Of a stretch of 6,589 nucleotides of DNA, positions 1 through 6,247 are shown in pieces. The notes beneath the pieces were generated by a model. It did not search any database. It worked only from the letters and a program-made list of their open reading frames with translations, and was not told where the DNA came from. A program made the translations under genes and the position numbers. The first letter of the stretch is position 1, and every line of letters begins with the position of its first letter. Origin of the DNA: a bacterium (lineage in GTDB: Bacteria > Chloroflexota > Dormibacteria > Aeolococcales > Aeolococcaceae); the NCBI GenBank assembly GCA_021850405.1, contig JAJZMA010000049.1, forward strand, positions 1-6,589, in the 5' to 3' direction.

Positions 1-1
1 T

Positions 2-321
2 GCCCGGGTGGAAGACCGTATCCGCTGTGCCAAGGCTACGGGAATGAGAGCTTTCCCCTTTCACAGTTTTGCCATGAATGAGGCATGGCTGGAGATGGTC
101 CTGGTAGCAGCAGACCTGTGTCATGGATGCAGAGGTTGTGCCTGAAGAAAGTCCAGCAGGGATGGGAACCCAGGACACTGCGCTACCGGCTCTTCCATGT
201 AGCTGGCAGGTTGACACGGTCCGGACGCAGGCTCTGCCTGAAGCTCGACGCCCACTCCGCCCACGCCCATGACCTGGCCGTCGCCTGGCCAACACTACGC
301 TCGCTCTCCTTCTCCACCTGA
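2..321 (+). pseudogene. IS1380-family transposase, 3' fragment with a frameshift
   Basis: Reading from base 2 gives ARVEDRIRCAKATGMR followed by FPFHSFAMNEAWLEMVL and VAADL. This matches the well-conserved C-terminal region of IS1380 transposases (RVEDRIR-G-TGLRNLP-F--N--WLEL-L-A-DL). That frame stops at 143-145. The expected continuation (W-QRLCL, then TLRYRLFHVAGRLTRSGRR) lies in the frame starting at base 1, from about 121 to the TGA at 319-321. Joining the two frames needs one missing base near 119-120, which would restore a DL-x-SWMQRLCL reading. The terminal residues (RSLSFST) look like a natural transposase C terminus. Seen: two homologous frames joined by a shift. Inferred: a single-base deletion has inactivated the enzyme. 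A sequencing error is the alternative. The 5' part lies outside the window. Confidence 0.82.
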
Positions 322-519
322 CCAGAGCGCACAGCCTCCCATTGCAGTGCATGTCCTCTTTGGCGTGTCAGTAATGTGCCAGGAAGACCCAATTTCCTGA
401 AGGCTGGGGTCGGAATCTTCAACTTGCCGGCTTTCACGCCGTAACGGGAGCCCGGCGATACCATCTTCTTCGCCCGCGGGCCGCATTCAAGGAAAAAGCC
501 ACCCGGCAACCCGAGTTAC

Positions 520-536
520 TGAAAAATCTAGGCTAG
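520..536. repeat. Probable IS1380 right terminal inverted repeat
   Basis: The bases gaaaaatctaggctag close the non-coding tail downstream of the transposase, at the place where an IS1380 element should end. They resemble the 3' ends of family members as I remember them. The partner repeat at the left end is outside the window, so the assignment rests on position and resemblance. Confidence 0.5.
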
Positions 537-831
537 CACGGCGTATGCGGCGGTCCAGCATCATGCATCCTGGCGCCTGACGCTTGATGAAGTAATGGCC
601 AATGCCACCTGGGTACTTCCTGTACCATGCGCCAGCAGCGGTAAATATGCTGATTTTGTGGCTGGGGCAGCGTTGCGCGTGTCGCCAGAACTATCCCTCC
701 CACAAAGTGGAGCAATCCGGGTTTTTGGCGGGAATCGTGGAGCAACAGGAGTAAAACCTGGTCGGTCTTGCTTGGCGTCCTGGTTGGGCGCCATTTGTCC
801 GCCGCGCGCGTGCACAATGTATAGGGGCTAG
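532..831 (+). other. Open frame next to the IS, possible remnant of an interrupted gene (unrecognised)
   Basis: An uninterrupted frame of about 99 codons starts right at the IS edge and ends at TAG 829-831. The only ATG that could start it without upstream sequence is at 595, which would give 78 residues, and I see no convincing ribosome binding site there. By eye, roughly a third or more of its codons begin with G, the pattern of the real genes here, and it contains the readable stretches ATWVLPVPCASSGKYADF and SGAIRVFGGNRGATG. I do not recognise a family. Because it begins where the IS stops, it could be the 3' part of a gene cut by the insertion. It could equally be non-coding sequence that is open by chance. 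It lies in the same frame as the following radical SAM gene but is separated from it by TAG 829 and TGA 844. Confidence 0.25.
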
Positions 832-888
832 TGCTGCCATGATTGAGTGCTGGTGCGGCCTCGCCTTGTTGCTTCTGTTAGGGGATGG

Positions 889-2133
889 ATGACCGTGCGA
901 CCCTTGGTGGTTAGACCAGATGACACGCTGGACGCAGATACCGCTACCTATGCTGCTGCCAGGAGTGGCAATCGCGTAGTGGGGCTGACACTTGGTTCTG
1001 TGATTCCACTCCCGTCGGAGGCAAAACTGGTACACCTTCCGGGGCGGCAAGCGTATGGAATGGACCGGGATGGCGTCCCTGTGGTTATCTCTGATGCAGT
1101 TCCGGTAGCGGCGGTACTTCCGGTTGGCTATCTGCGGACATATCTTCCAGCTGGGGAATGGGATGGTGCAGGGGCCCCGCTTCCCCTTTTTGGCTATACC
1201 GCTGTTGCTGAGCATGGAGGAGAACTGGTGGCTGCCGCTGTCCAGAGCGATGATTTCGGAGCCTGGCAGGAACGCGAGGATTCAGGTGAAACAATCGAGA
1301 CTGCGTGGCAGGAGGCAAAGCTGGCCCTGCCCCACAACCGGTTGGTCGATCAGCTGCATGACTGTGCAGTGGATAATCGCTGCTATACCGCACAGAATAC
1401 GCTGCTTCGCCAGCACGAAGGTGCTCTGCCAGCGTCGCCCGCCTGCAACGCAGACTGCCTGGGCTGCATATCACTCCAGCGGGCGCCTGTGGATTCACCC
1501 CAGGAGCGTATGCGCTACGCCCCAACTGCTCTCGAACTGGTGGAGCTGGCAACCTACCACCTTGACACGGGGGCACCAATGGTTTCCTTCGGCCAGGGGT
1601 GTGAGGGGGAGCCGCTCACCAGAGGCGCTGTGCTGGTGGAGGCAGTAGCTGGTATCCGTGCACGCTTCCCTGCGGCAACCATCCATATCAACACCAATGG
1701 AAGCCGCCCCGATACCCTGAAAAAACTGGTGGAGGCCGGCCTCAACTCCGTCCGCATCAGTGCCATCTCATTTACAGACCAGATTTTTCGGGCGTACTAC
1801 CGGCCGATTGGGTACGGTCTGGAAGAGGTTTTGAACTCCGGCACTGTTGTTGCCGAATCAGGGGGTCAGGTGTGCCTGAACCTCCTGACCTTCCCGGGGG
1901 TCACAGATGTCAGCAGTGAGCTGGACGCCACGGTGGCGGCCTGCAGCTCCATGGGGGTGCAGCAGGTGCAGTGGCGCACGCTCAATGTGGACCATGACTG
2001 GCTGCGCTCACTCCTGCCGGAGCTGTCTCCTGGAGTTGGGATCGAGGAAGCACGCCGGCGGCTGGAGGTAGAACTCCCCCTTGTCGCACACGGCAATTTC
2101 ACCCGGCCGGTACCGGTTGCACCGCGCCGGTAA
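889..2133 (+). CDS. Uncharacterised radical SAM protein with an N-terminal extension domain
   Basis: This is a 414-residue radical SAM enzyme of unknown substrate. The [4Fe-4S] site is CNADCLGC (Cys186, Cys190, Cys193; spacing CxxxCxxC). It is followed by VSFGQGCEGEP, which stands where the SAM-binding GGEP-type motif is expected, then INTNGSRPDTLKKLVEAGL, SVRIS, LLTFPGVTD and VQWRTLNVDHDW, consistent with the remaining strands of a partial radical SAM barrel. Residues 1 to about 150 form a separate N-terminal domain with no cysteine cluster and with stretches such as LHDCAVDNRC just before the barrel (Cys159 and Cys165 could be extra ligands). I recall similar proteins in diverse anaerobic or thermophilic bacteria, annotated only as radical SAM proteins. 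ATG 889 is chosen because AGGGG lies 4 nt upstream; GTG 847 in the same frame would add 14 residues but has no ribosome binding site. The gene is followed by a structured 177-bp gap and is probably transcribed separately from rpmE. Confidence 0.85.
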   Translation: MTVRPLVVRPDDTLDADTATYAAARSGNRVVGLTLGSVIPLPSEAKLVHLPGRQAYGMDRDGVPVVISDAVPVAAVLPVGYLRTYLPAGEWDGAGAPLPLFGYTAVAEHGGELVAAAVQSDDFGAWQEREDSGETIETAWQEAKLALPHNRLVDQLHDCAVDNRCYTAQNTLLRQHEGALPASPACNADCLGCISLQRAPVDSPQERMRYAPTALELVELATYHLDTGAPMVSFGQGCEGEPLTRGAVLVEAVAGIRARFPAATIHINTNGSRPDTLKKLVEAGLNSVRISAISFTDQIFRAYYRPIGYGLEEVLNSGTVVAESGGQVCLNLLTFPGVTDVSSELDATVAACSSMGVQQVQWRTLNVDHDWLRSLLPELSPGVGIEEARRRLEVELPLVAHGNFTRPVPVAPRR

Positions 2134-2144
2134 ACTGTCGCTCC

Positions 2145-2180
2145 GCCAGGCGATGGCTCGCTGCGAGCCGCGGCTCTGGC
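2145..2180 (+). terminator. Nested GC-rich inverted repeats after the radical SAM gene (possible terminator)
   Basis: GGCTCG (2155-2160) pairs with CGAGCC (2164-2169) around a 3-nt loop. Outer arms GCCAG (2145-2149) and CTGGC (2176-2180) could extend the fold. The middle arm also belongs to a perfect 12-bp palindrome, GAGCCGCGGCTC (2165-2176), so two folds compete. No T-run follows, so this is not a classical intrinsic terminator. It could mark the transcript end, stall polymerase or be incidental. Confidence 0.35.
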
Positions 2181-2215
2181 AGGATCCGGCAGGGTAGTGT
2201 CCAGGCTGGGCAGGG

Positions 2216-2244
2216 TTTACATGCTATAGTAAATAGTCAATCTA
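2216..2244 (+). promoter_or_regulatory. Probable sigma-70/SigA-type promoter of the rpmE operon
   Basis: Two overlapping readings exist in this AT-rich island. TGCTATAGT (2222-2230) is an extended -10 (TGn plus TATAGT). Alternatively TTTACA (2216-2221) acts as a -35 with a weak -10 (aatcta, 2239-2244) at 17-bp spacing. Either start point would leave an mRNA leader of roughly 60-75 nt before rpmE. This is the only promoter-like AT island ahead of the operon. Confidence 0.5.
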
Positions 2245-2245
2245 T

Positions 2246-2283
2246 GGGGTATCCGCGTATAAGCGCATACATCCCGTATACCC
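2246..2283 (+). promoter_or_regulatory. GTAT/ATAC inverted repeats in the rpmE leader
   Basis: GGGTAT (2247-2252) is complementary to ATACCC (2278-2283), and inside this pair GTAT (2257-2260) is complementary to ATAC (2267-2270). The block lies between the promoter and the ribosome binding site. It could fold in the mRNA or form an operator. L31 genes with zinc cysteines can be under zinc control in other bacteria, but the sequence does not show a recognisable Zur box, so no regulator is assigned. Confidence 0.35.
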
Positions 2284-2293
2284 GCACTCCAGC

Positions 2294-2300
2294 AAAGGAA
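2294..2300 (+). promoter_or_regulatory. Ribosome binding site of rpmE
   Basis: AAAGGAA lies 10 nt before ATG 2311 and fixes that start. Its GGAA (2297-2300) can pair with TTCC (2304-2307) across a 3-nt loop, a short hairpin that might partly mask the site. Confidence 0.6.
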
Positions 2301-2310
2301 TGGTTCCCCA

Positions 2311-2526
2311 ATGAAAGCTGAAATTCACCCCACCTACTACACAGATGCTGTGGTACGTTGCCTCTGCGGCAATGAGATCAGGACAGGCTCCACCGTTGCC
2401 GAGCTGAAGACCGAGGTCTGCTCTGCCTGCCATCCTTTTTATACAGGAACACAGAGGATCATCGATACAGCCGGTCAGGTGGAGCGGTTCCGCCGACGGG
2501 CAGAGAAGGCCGGCGCCAAGAGCTGA
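2311..2526 (+). CDS. rpmE: 50S ribosomal protein L31 (bL31), zinc-binding type
   Basis: This 71-residue protein opens with [10 protein letters not shown], has the paired cysteines RCLCGNE (Cys17 and Cys19) and [15 protein letters not shown] (Cys37 and Cys40), and ends in a basic tail. These are the signatures of bL31, which sits on the 50S subunit and bridges to the 30S head. The cysteines mark the zinc-binding (C+) form rather than the cysteine-free paralogue made under zinc starvation. The length is normal for the family. The start is set by AAAGGAA 10 nt upstream. It is the first gene of the operon, with its own promoter region, and is followed by the DUF1385 gene and prfA, a common bacterial arrangement. 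Confidence 0.96.
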   Translation: MKAEIHPTYYTDAVVRCLCGNEIRTGSTVAELKTEVCSACHPFYTGTQRIIDTAGQVERFRRRAEKAGAKS

Positions 2527-2599
2527 TAGCACAAGTCTTGCTGTGCGTATGACGCATAGGCTGGCGGACGCATTAAGGTCAGTCGCTGTCAGCATAGCC

Positions 2600-3484
2600 A
2601 TGGGCTCCCCCATCCCGGTCACGTACGGCGGCCAGGCGGTGATCGAGGGCGTGCTGATGCGCAGCAACACGGCGTATGCCATAGCTGCACGTCGGCCCGA
2701 TGGCACCATCAAGGTCCTGTACCAGGAGATGGAAGCCAGGGCTGTGAGTTCACCAGTCTGGCGACTGCCCATATTGCGAGGCATGGCTACACTTGCAGAG
2801 ATGGTAGTGCTGGGGATGAGAGCTATCTCATGGTCAGCGGGAGTGCAGCTCGGAGAGGATGTGGAGATCCCTCCTGCCGCCATGGGGCTGACCATTGCAG
2901 GCTCGGCACTCTTTGCTGTGCTCCTTTTTGTGGTGTTGCCGTTCCTGGTTGCTCGCGGCGTCAGTCATTCCACGTCGCTGGCATCGGTCCTTCTGGAGGG
3001 GTTGATCCGGCTGCTCGTCCTGGTGGTGTATCTGCTGCTTATTGGGATGATAGGCAGTGTCGGCAGGCTGTTTCAGTACCATGGGGCCGAGCACAAGGCA
3101 ATCAATGGCCTGGAGGCAGGGGCAGTTCTTGAGGCAGAAGCGGTTACAGGGTGTAGCCGCCTGCATCCCCGCTGCGGAACCGGATTTCTCGTTGTGGTCG
3201 TGGTCGTGTCGGTGATTGTATTTTCGCCGCTGACCCTGCTCCCCATCTGGGAGCGATTCCTGGGGGAGCTGGTTCTTCTCCCGCTGGTAGCAGGTATCTC
3301 TTACGAGGGGATCCGCTTCCTGGGTCGGCATCGGTACGCATCCTGGGCAAAGGTGGGGCTCATGCCCATTCTGGGGGCGCAGCTTCTTACTACACGAGAG
3401 CCATCCACCCCCCAGATCGAGGTGGCAATCGCAGCGCTCGCCCGTGTCCTGCCCAGCGGCGCTACCGAGTTGAGCGTTCCGTAG
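2600..3484 (+). CDS. DUF1385 / YqhQ-type conserved membrane protein
   Basis: The 294-residue protein carries the family hallmarks: YGGQAVIEGVLMR (residues 9-21), LPILRG, FQYHGAEHKAINGLE (HGAEHK about 161-166), HPRCGTGF (about 189-196) and GISYEGIRFLGRH. The conserved histidines, cysteine and acidic residues look like a metal site, and homologues are sometimes annotated as metal-dependent enzymes, but no activity is established as far as I know. Hydrophobic segments at about 95-119, 133-157, 195-217 and 221-237 predict an integral membrane protein with the HGAEHK and HPRCGTG motifs between or at the edges of helices. Start choice: ATG 2600 places YGGQAV nine residues in, as in YqhQ. GTG 2543 and ATG 2549 in the same frame would add 17-19 residues, and none of the three has a clear ribosome binding site. 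The stop lies 3 bp before prfA, so the two are probably translationally coupled. Confidence 0.88.
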   Translation: MGSPIPVTYGGQAVIEGVLMRSNTAYAIAARRPDGTIKVLYQEMEARAVSSPVWRLPILRGMATLAEMVVLGMRAISWSAGVQLGEDVEIPPAAMGLTIAGSALFAVLLFVVLPFLVARGVSHSTSLASVLLEGLIRLLVLVVYLLLIGMIGSVGRLFQYHGAEHKAINGLEAGAVLEAEAVTGCSRLHPRCGTGFLVVVVVVSVIVFSPLTLLPIWERFLGELVLLPLVAGISYEGIRFLGRHRYASWAKVGLMPILGAQLLTTREPSTPQIEVAIAALARVLPSGATELSVP

Positions 3485-3487
3485 TCC

Positions 3488-4570
3488 ATGGGTACTGTAG
3501 ATACCAGGCTGGCTGAACTGGAAGAGCGCTACGCTGAGCTGGAGCGGCAGCTCTCCGACCCAGCTGCCTTCCAGGATCTTGAGCTGCTGCAGCGGCTCTC
3601 CCAGGAGCAGGCGCGTCTTCGGGACGTGGTTGAGACGGGGAGGATCTGGCATCGCGCCGCTGCAATGGCTCACGAGGCAGCAGAACTGGCGAGAGCTGAG
3701 CAGGATCCGGAGCTGGTTAGCATGGCTCGTGAGGAGGAGGAGCTACAAAGGCGGGCTGAAGCGGAAGCACTTGCGCAGCTGCACCGGTTGCTGCTGGCCT
3801 CAGATCCCAACGATGAACGTGATGTTGTGGTGGAGATACGTGCTGGAACTGGTGGGGACGAAGCCGCCCTTTTTGCAGCTGACCTGTTCCGCATGTATCT
3901 ACGGTATGCCGAGCGCTACAGATGGAAGGTTGAGACGCTCAGTTCTACTGAGTCGGGCGCTCATGGCTTCAAGGAGATAGTGTTTGAGATCCATGGGCGT
4001 GGAGCTTACTCAAGGCTCAAATTTGAATCCGGTGTTCACCGGGTGCAAAGGGTTCCTGAAACTGAGTCCCAGGGACGTATTCACACCTCGGCTGCCAGTG
4101 TGGTTGTTTTGCCCGAGGCTGATGATGTGACAGTTGATATTGACGAGAAGGATCTGAAAATTGATGTGTATCGCAGTACCGGGCATGGAGGGCAGAGTGT
4201 CAATACTACGGACTCTGCTGTCCGGATAACTCACTTGCCTACGGGTCTGGTAGTTACCTGTCAGGATGAGAAATCCCAGCACAAGAATCGTGCCAAGGCA
4301 ATGCGCGTACTGTCGGCACGGCTACTGGATCGCGCAGAGGCCGAGCGCCACGCCAGTCTGACAGAGACGAGACGCTCCTTTGTTGGCAGTGGCGACCGTA
4401 GCGAGAAGGTGCGGACCTACAACTTCCCCCAGGCAAGGATTACAGACCACAGGATCGAGTTGACTATTCACCAGCTCTCCCGTGTCATGGACGGTGATCT
4501 TGATCTGCTGGTCGTTCCCCTGATGGAGGAGGATGAGGCCCGTCGCCTCCTGGAAAGCGAGGCAGGATAG
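3488..4570 (+). CDS. prfA: Peptide chain release factor 1 (RF1)
   Basis: This 360-residue class I release factor recognises UAA and UAG and triggers peptidyl-tRNA hydrolysis on the ribosome. The N-terminal helical region (to about residue 105) is charged and coiled-coil-like. [16 protein letters not shown] is the conserved domain 2 entry. [15 protein letters not shown] contains the PxT codon-recognition tripeptide as P190-E191-T192, which marks RF1 rather than RF2 (SPF). [17 protein letters not shown] contains GGQ at 234-236, the catalytic motif whose glutamine is the PrmC substrate. The length is normal. ATG 3488 has no strong ribosome binding site; with only 3 bp after the DUF1385 stop, translation is probably by coupling. 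The next gene is prmC, which directly abuts the prfA TAG. prfA itself ends in TAG, a codon its own product reads. Confidence 0.98.
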   Translation: MGTVDTRLAELEERYAELERQLSDPAAFQDLELLQRLSQEQARLRDVVETGRIWHRAAAMAHEAAELARAEQDPELVSMAREEEELQRRAEAEALAQLHRLLLASDPNDERDVVVEIRAGTGGDEAALFAADLFRMYLRYAERYRWKVETLSSTESGAHGFKEIVFEIHGRGAYSRLKFESGVHRVQRVPETESQGRIHTSAASVVVLPEADDVTVDIDEKDLKIDVYRSTGHGGQSVNTTDSAVRITHLPTGLVVTCQDEKSQHKNRAKAMRVLSARLLDRAEAERHASLTETRRSFVGSGDRSEKVRTYNFPQARITDHRIELTIHQLSRVMDGDLDLLVVPLMEEDEARRLLESEAG

Positions 4571-5539
4571 GTGGTGCCCACACTGGTGGAGGCAGTGCAG
4601 TTGGGCAGCCAATATCTGGCCCGCCACGGCAGGGAAACGCCTAGACTCGAGTCAGAGCTGATGGCAGCCCATGCCCTTGGCCTGGGCAGGCTGGATGTGT
4701 ATCTTCAGCATGAGCGCCCACTCTCGCAGGACGAGCTTGCTCAGTTACGCATCCTCCTGCGCCGATGTGCCAGTGGTGAGCCGGTTGCCTACATCCTCGG
4801 GCACAGGGAGTTTCACAGTATGGACTTTGAGGTCTCTCCTGCGGTGCTCATACCCCGTCCGGAAACTGAAGAGCTGGTGGATCTCGCCGTGCGGGAGATT
4901 GCCAGCGTGTGGAAGGACGGGAGCGGAGCTGTCATATGTGATGCCGGCACAGGATCTGGCTGTATTGCAGTCTCCATTTTGACCCTGCTTCCAGGTGCAC
5001 GTGCGATTGGCCTGGACTGTTCCCCCGAGGCGCTCCTGGTTGCGCAGCGCAACGCGCAGAGTCATGGAGTTGCATCGAGATTGGAGTGGTTCTGTTCGGA
5101 CTGGCTGGATGTGAGTGTGGATAATAGTGGCAATGCTCCGTCAGGGCAACAGTACCAGGAGGCGCAGGCTGCACAGGCCGTACAGCGGGCTTCAAGTGAT
5201 AGCCATCCTGCGGCACTGGACTGGGCTGCGGTAAATGTGCTTTTGTCCAATCCTCCCTACATCGCACTGACAGAGATGGAAGGGCTCCCGGCTACGGTGC
5301 GCCATGAGCCCAAGCTAGCACTGGCTGGGGGCGATGACGGTCTTTCTGCCTATCGTGCATTGCTCGCATCGGCAAAAAGAAGGCTTGCCGTTCCTTTTTT
5401 TGGTCTTTTTGAAGTTGACCCAAGGCGCGCCGCTGAGGTTGCTGGCCTGGTCACCGTCAACTGGACAGGGTGCAAGCCAGAGCTGCTGCCCGACCTGTCC
5501 GGCAGGGACAGGTTTGTATCGTGGTGGTGTCGGGCTTGA
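4571..5539 (+). CDS. prmC: Peptide chain release factor N5-glutamine methyltransferase PrmC
   Basis: PrmC (HemK) transfers a methyl group from SAM to the GGQ glutamine of RF1 and RF2. The small N-terminal helical domain carries GEPVAYILGHREF, followed by the family motif IPRPETEEL (Arg96-Pro-Glu-Thr-Glu). The Rossmann methyltransferase fold shows DAGTGSGC (124-131) for SAM and NPPY (227-230), the signature of glutamine/adenine N-methyltransferases. At 322 residues it is longer than E. coli PrmC (277). Much of the excess is an Asn/Ser/Gln/Ala-rich insert at about residues 182-216, between the DWLD strand and NPPY. The start is GTG 4571, directly after the prfA stop, with AGGCAGGA a few bases upstream; GTG 4574 is nearly equivalent. 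Its position next to its substrate gene is classical. Confidence 0.95.
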   Translation: MVPTLVEAVQLGSQYLARHGRETPRLESELMAAHALGLGRLDVYLQHERPLSQDELAQLRILLRRCASGEPVAYILGHREFHSMDFEVSPAVLIPRPETEELVDLAVREIASVWKDGSGAVICDAGTGSGCIAVSILTLLPGARAIGLDCSPEALLVAQRNAQSHGVASRLEWFCSDWLDVSVDNSGNAPSGQQYQEAQAAQAVQRASSDSHPAALDWAAVNVLLSNPPYIALTEMEGLPATVRHEPKLALAGGDDGLSAYRALLASAKRRLAVPFFGLFEVDPRRAAEVAGLVTVNWTGCKPELLPDLSGRDRFVSWWCRA

Positions 5540-5562
5540 CTGCGCCCGAGGGCCCGGGTCAG

Positions 5563-6237
5563 ATGCAACCGTCTCCTGGGAGTCGGCAGGACTTGCCCCA
5601 GGGTGGTAAAGCCCCCCTGGTTGGGCTGGAAGCTGCTGCCGAATGCATTGCTGGCGGCGGTGTGGTGGCTGTGCCTACTGATACTGTCTGGGGGCTTGTG
5701 TGCTCACCCAGGGATGCTGCTGCTGTCGAGGCCGTGTATGCTGCCAAGCGAAGGCCCGCCAACATGGAGTTGACTCTTCTTGTCAATGAACCGTCAGCTG
5801 CCCTGGAGCTGGTTGGTATGTCCCAGGGGGCACTTCGGTGCGCGAAGGCATTCTGGCCGGGAGCACTTTCGATTATTGCGCCCACGCTGGCGCAGCCTAC
5901 GGCCGCCTCTCATGGCGACCAGCTTGTCATCCCGCGCGACGGTTCCACCCTTTCTGTCAGGATGCCGGCACACCCACACCTGCTCGGGTTGCTAGCACGC
6001 ACAGGTCCGCTGGCCAGCACCAGTGCCAATCTTCATGGGAAACCTCCGCCGGATTCTGCCGTTGCCATAGCTGAGTTGTTCGGCGGTGCGATTGCGGCGG
6101 TTCTTGTGGGGTCGCACGGTATGCAGCGGCCTTCGACTATCATCGATGTCACTGGCGAAACACCAGTACTGGTGCGGGAGGGCCCAATTCCGTTTGGGGA
6201 GATACTGTCGTGCTGGAATCAGGGAGCTGCTTTTTGA
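5563..6237 (+). CDS. L-threonylcarbamoyladenylate synthase (TsaC/Sua5, YrdC family)
   Basis: YrdC-domain enzymes make threonylcarbamoyl-AMP from threonine, bicarbonate and ATP, the first step of t6A at position 37 of ANN-decoding tRNAs. The domain begins around residue 22 with [17 protein letters not shown] (PTDTVWGL is the signature), then [15 protein letters not shown] (basic KRR loop), [20 protein letters not shown] and [12 protein letters not shown] (STSAN at 152-156). At 225 residues it is the short TsaC-like form and lacks the long C-terminal Sua5 domain. ATG 5563 is chosen because GAGGG lies 10 nt upstream; GTG 5470 or TTG 5536 in the same frame would extend it back into or onto the prmC end without a ribosome binding site. 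It follows prmC by 23 bp and is followed at once by glyA. I leave the symbol blank because tsaC, sua5 and ywlC are all in use. Confidence 0.93.
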   Translation: MQPSPGSRQDLPQGGKAPLVGLEAAAECIAGGGVVAVPTDTVWGLVCSPRDAAAVEAVYAAKRRPANMELTLLVNEPSAALELVGMSQGALRCAKAFWPGALSIIAPTLAQPTAASHGDQLVIPRDGSTLSVRMPAHPHLLGLLARTGPLASTSANLHGKPPPDSAVAIAELFGGAIAAVLVGSHGMQRPSTIIDVTGETPVLVREGPIPFGEILSCWNQGAAF

Positions 6238-6241
6238 GGTG
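6236..6241 (+). promoter_or_regulatory. Ribosome binding site of glyA overlapping the tsaC/sua5 stop
   Basis: GAGGTG begins inside the TGA (6235-6237) of the preceding gene and lies 6 nt before GTG 6248. This is near-ideal spacing and the reason for preferring 6248 over GTG 6239. Confidence 0.55.
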
Positions 6242-6247
6242 CCGCTG

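Larger units (their letters stand above)
1..536 (+). mobile_element. IS1380-family insertion sequence, right-hand portion
   Basis: The segment contains the C-terminal end of an IS1380-type DDE transposase, read across two frames, followed by about 215 bp of non-coding tail. The tail ends in an AT-richer stretch at 520-536 (gaaaaatctaggctag) that resembles the terminal repeat of IS1380-family elements. The left end and most of the transposase lie outside the window, so neither the matching inverted repeat nor the target duplication can be checked. The exact right boundary (about 536) is an inference from the terminal-repeat-like bases. The frameshift in the transposase suggests a copy that is now immobile unless helped in trans. 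Confidence 0.75.

Noticed and set aside
322..519. Antisense frames in the IS tail (- strand, within 183-509)
   Set aside because: They cover the transposase end and its non-coding tail and show no family motif; IS1380 elements normally carry only one gene.
538..549. 12-base match CACGGCGTATGC, also found near 2669 in the DUF1385 gene
   Set aside because: A single 12-mer repeat is expected by chance in a window of this size, and the surrounding sequence does not match.
795..825. Possible promoter ahead of the radical SAM gene (TTGTCC with TGTATA/TATAGG)
   Set aside because: Both hexamers are weak and the spacing is either good with the poorer -10 or 19 bp with the better one; not enough to call.
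691..1215. 174-codon open frame on the - strand across the start of the radical SAM gene
   Set aside because: It overlaps well-supported sense coding sequence, shows no recognisable motif, and is explained as an antisense shadow of GC-rich codons.
2834..3673. 279-codon open frame on the - strand over the DUF1385/prfA junction
   Set aside because: Both sense genes are certain by motif; the antisense translation is rich in His, Gln and Cys with no family resemblance.
5470..5562. Earlier start (GTG 5470) for the TsaC/Sua5 gene
   Set aside because: It would overlap the prmC end by 70 bp, adds residues outside the YrdC domain, and lacks a ribosome binding site, whereas ATG 5563 has GAGGG at good spacing.
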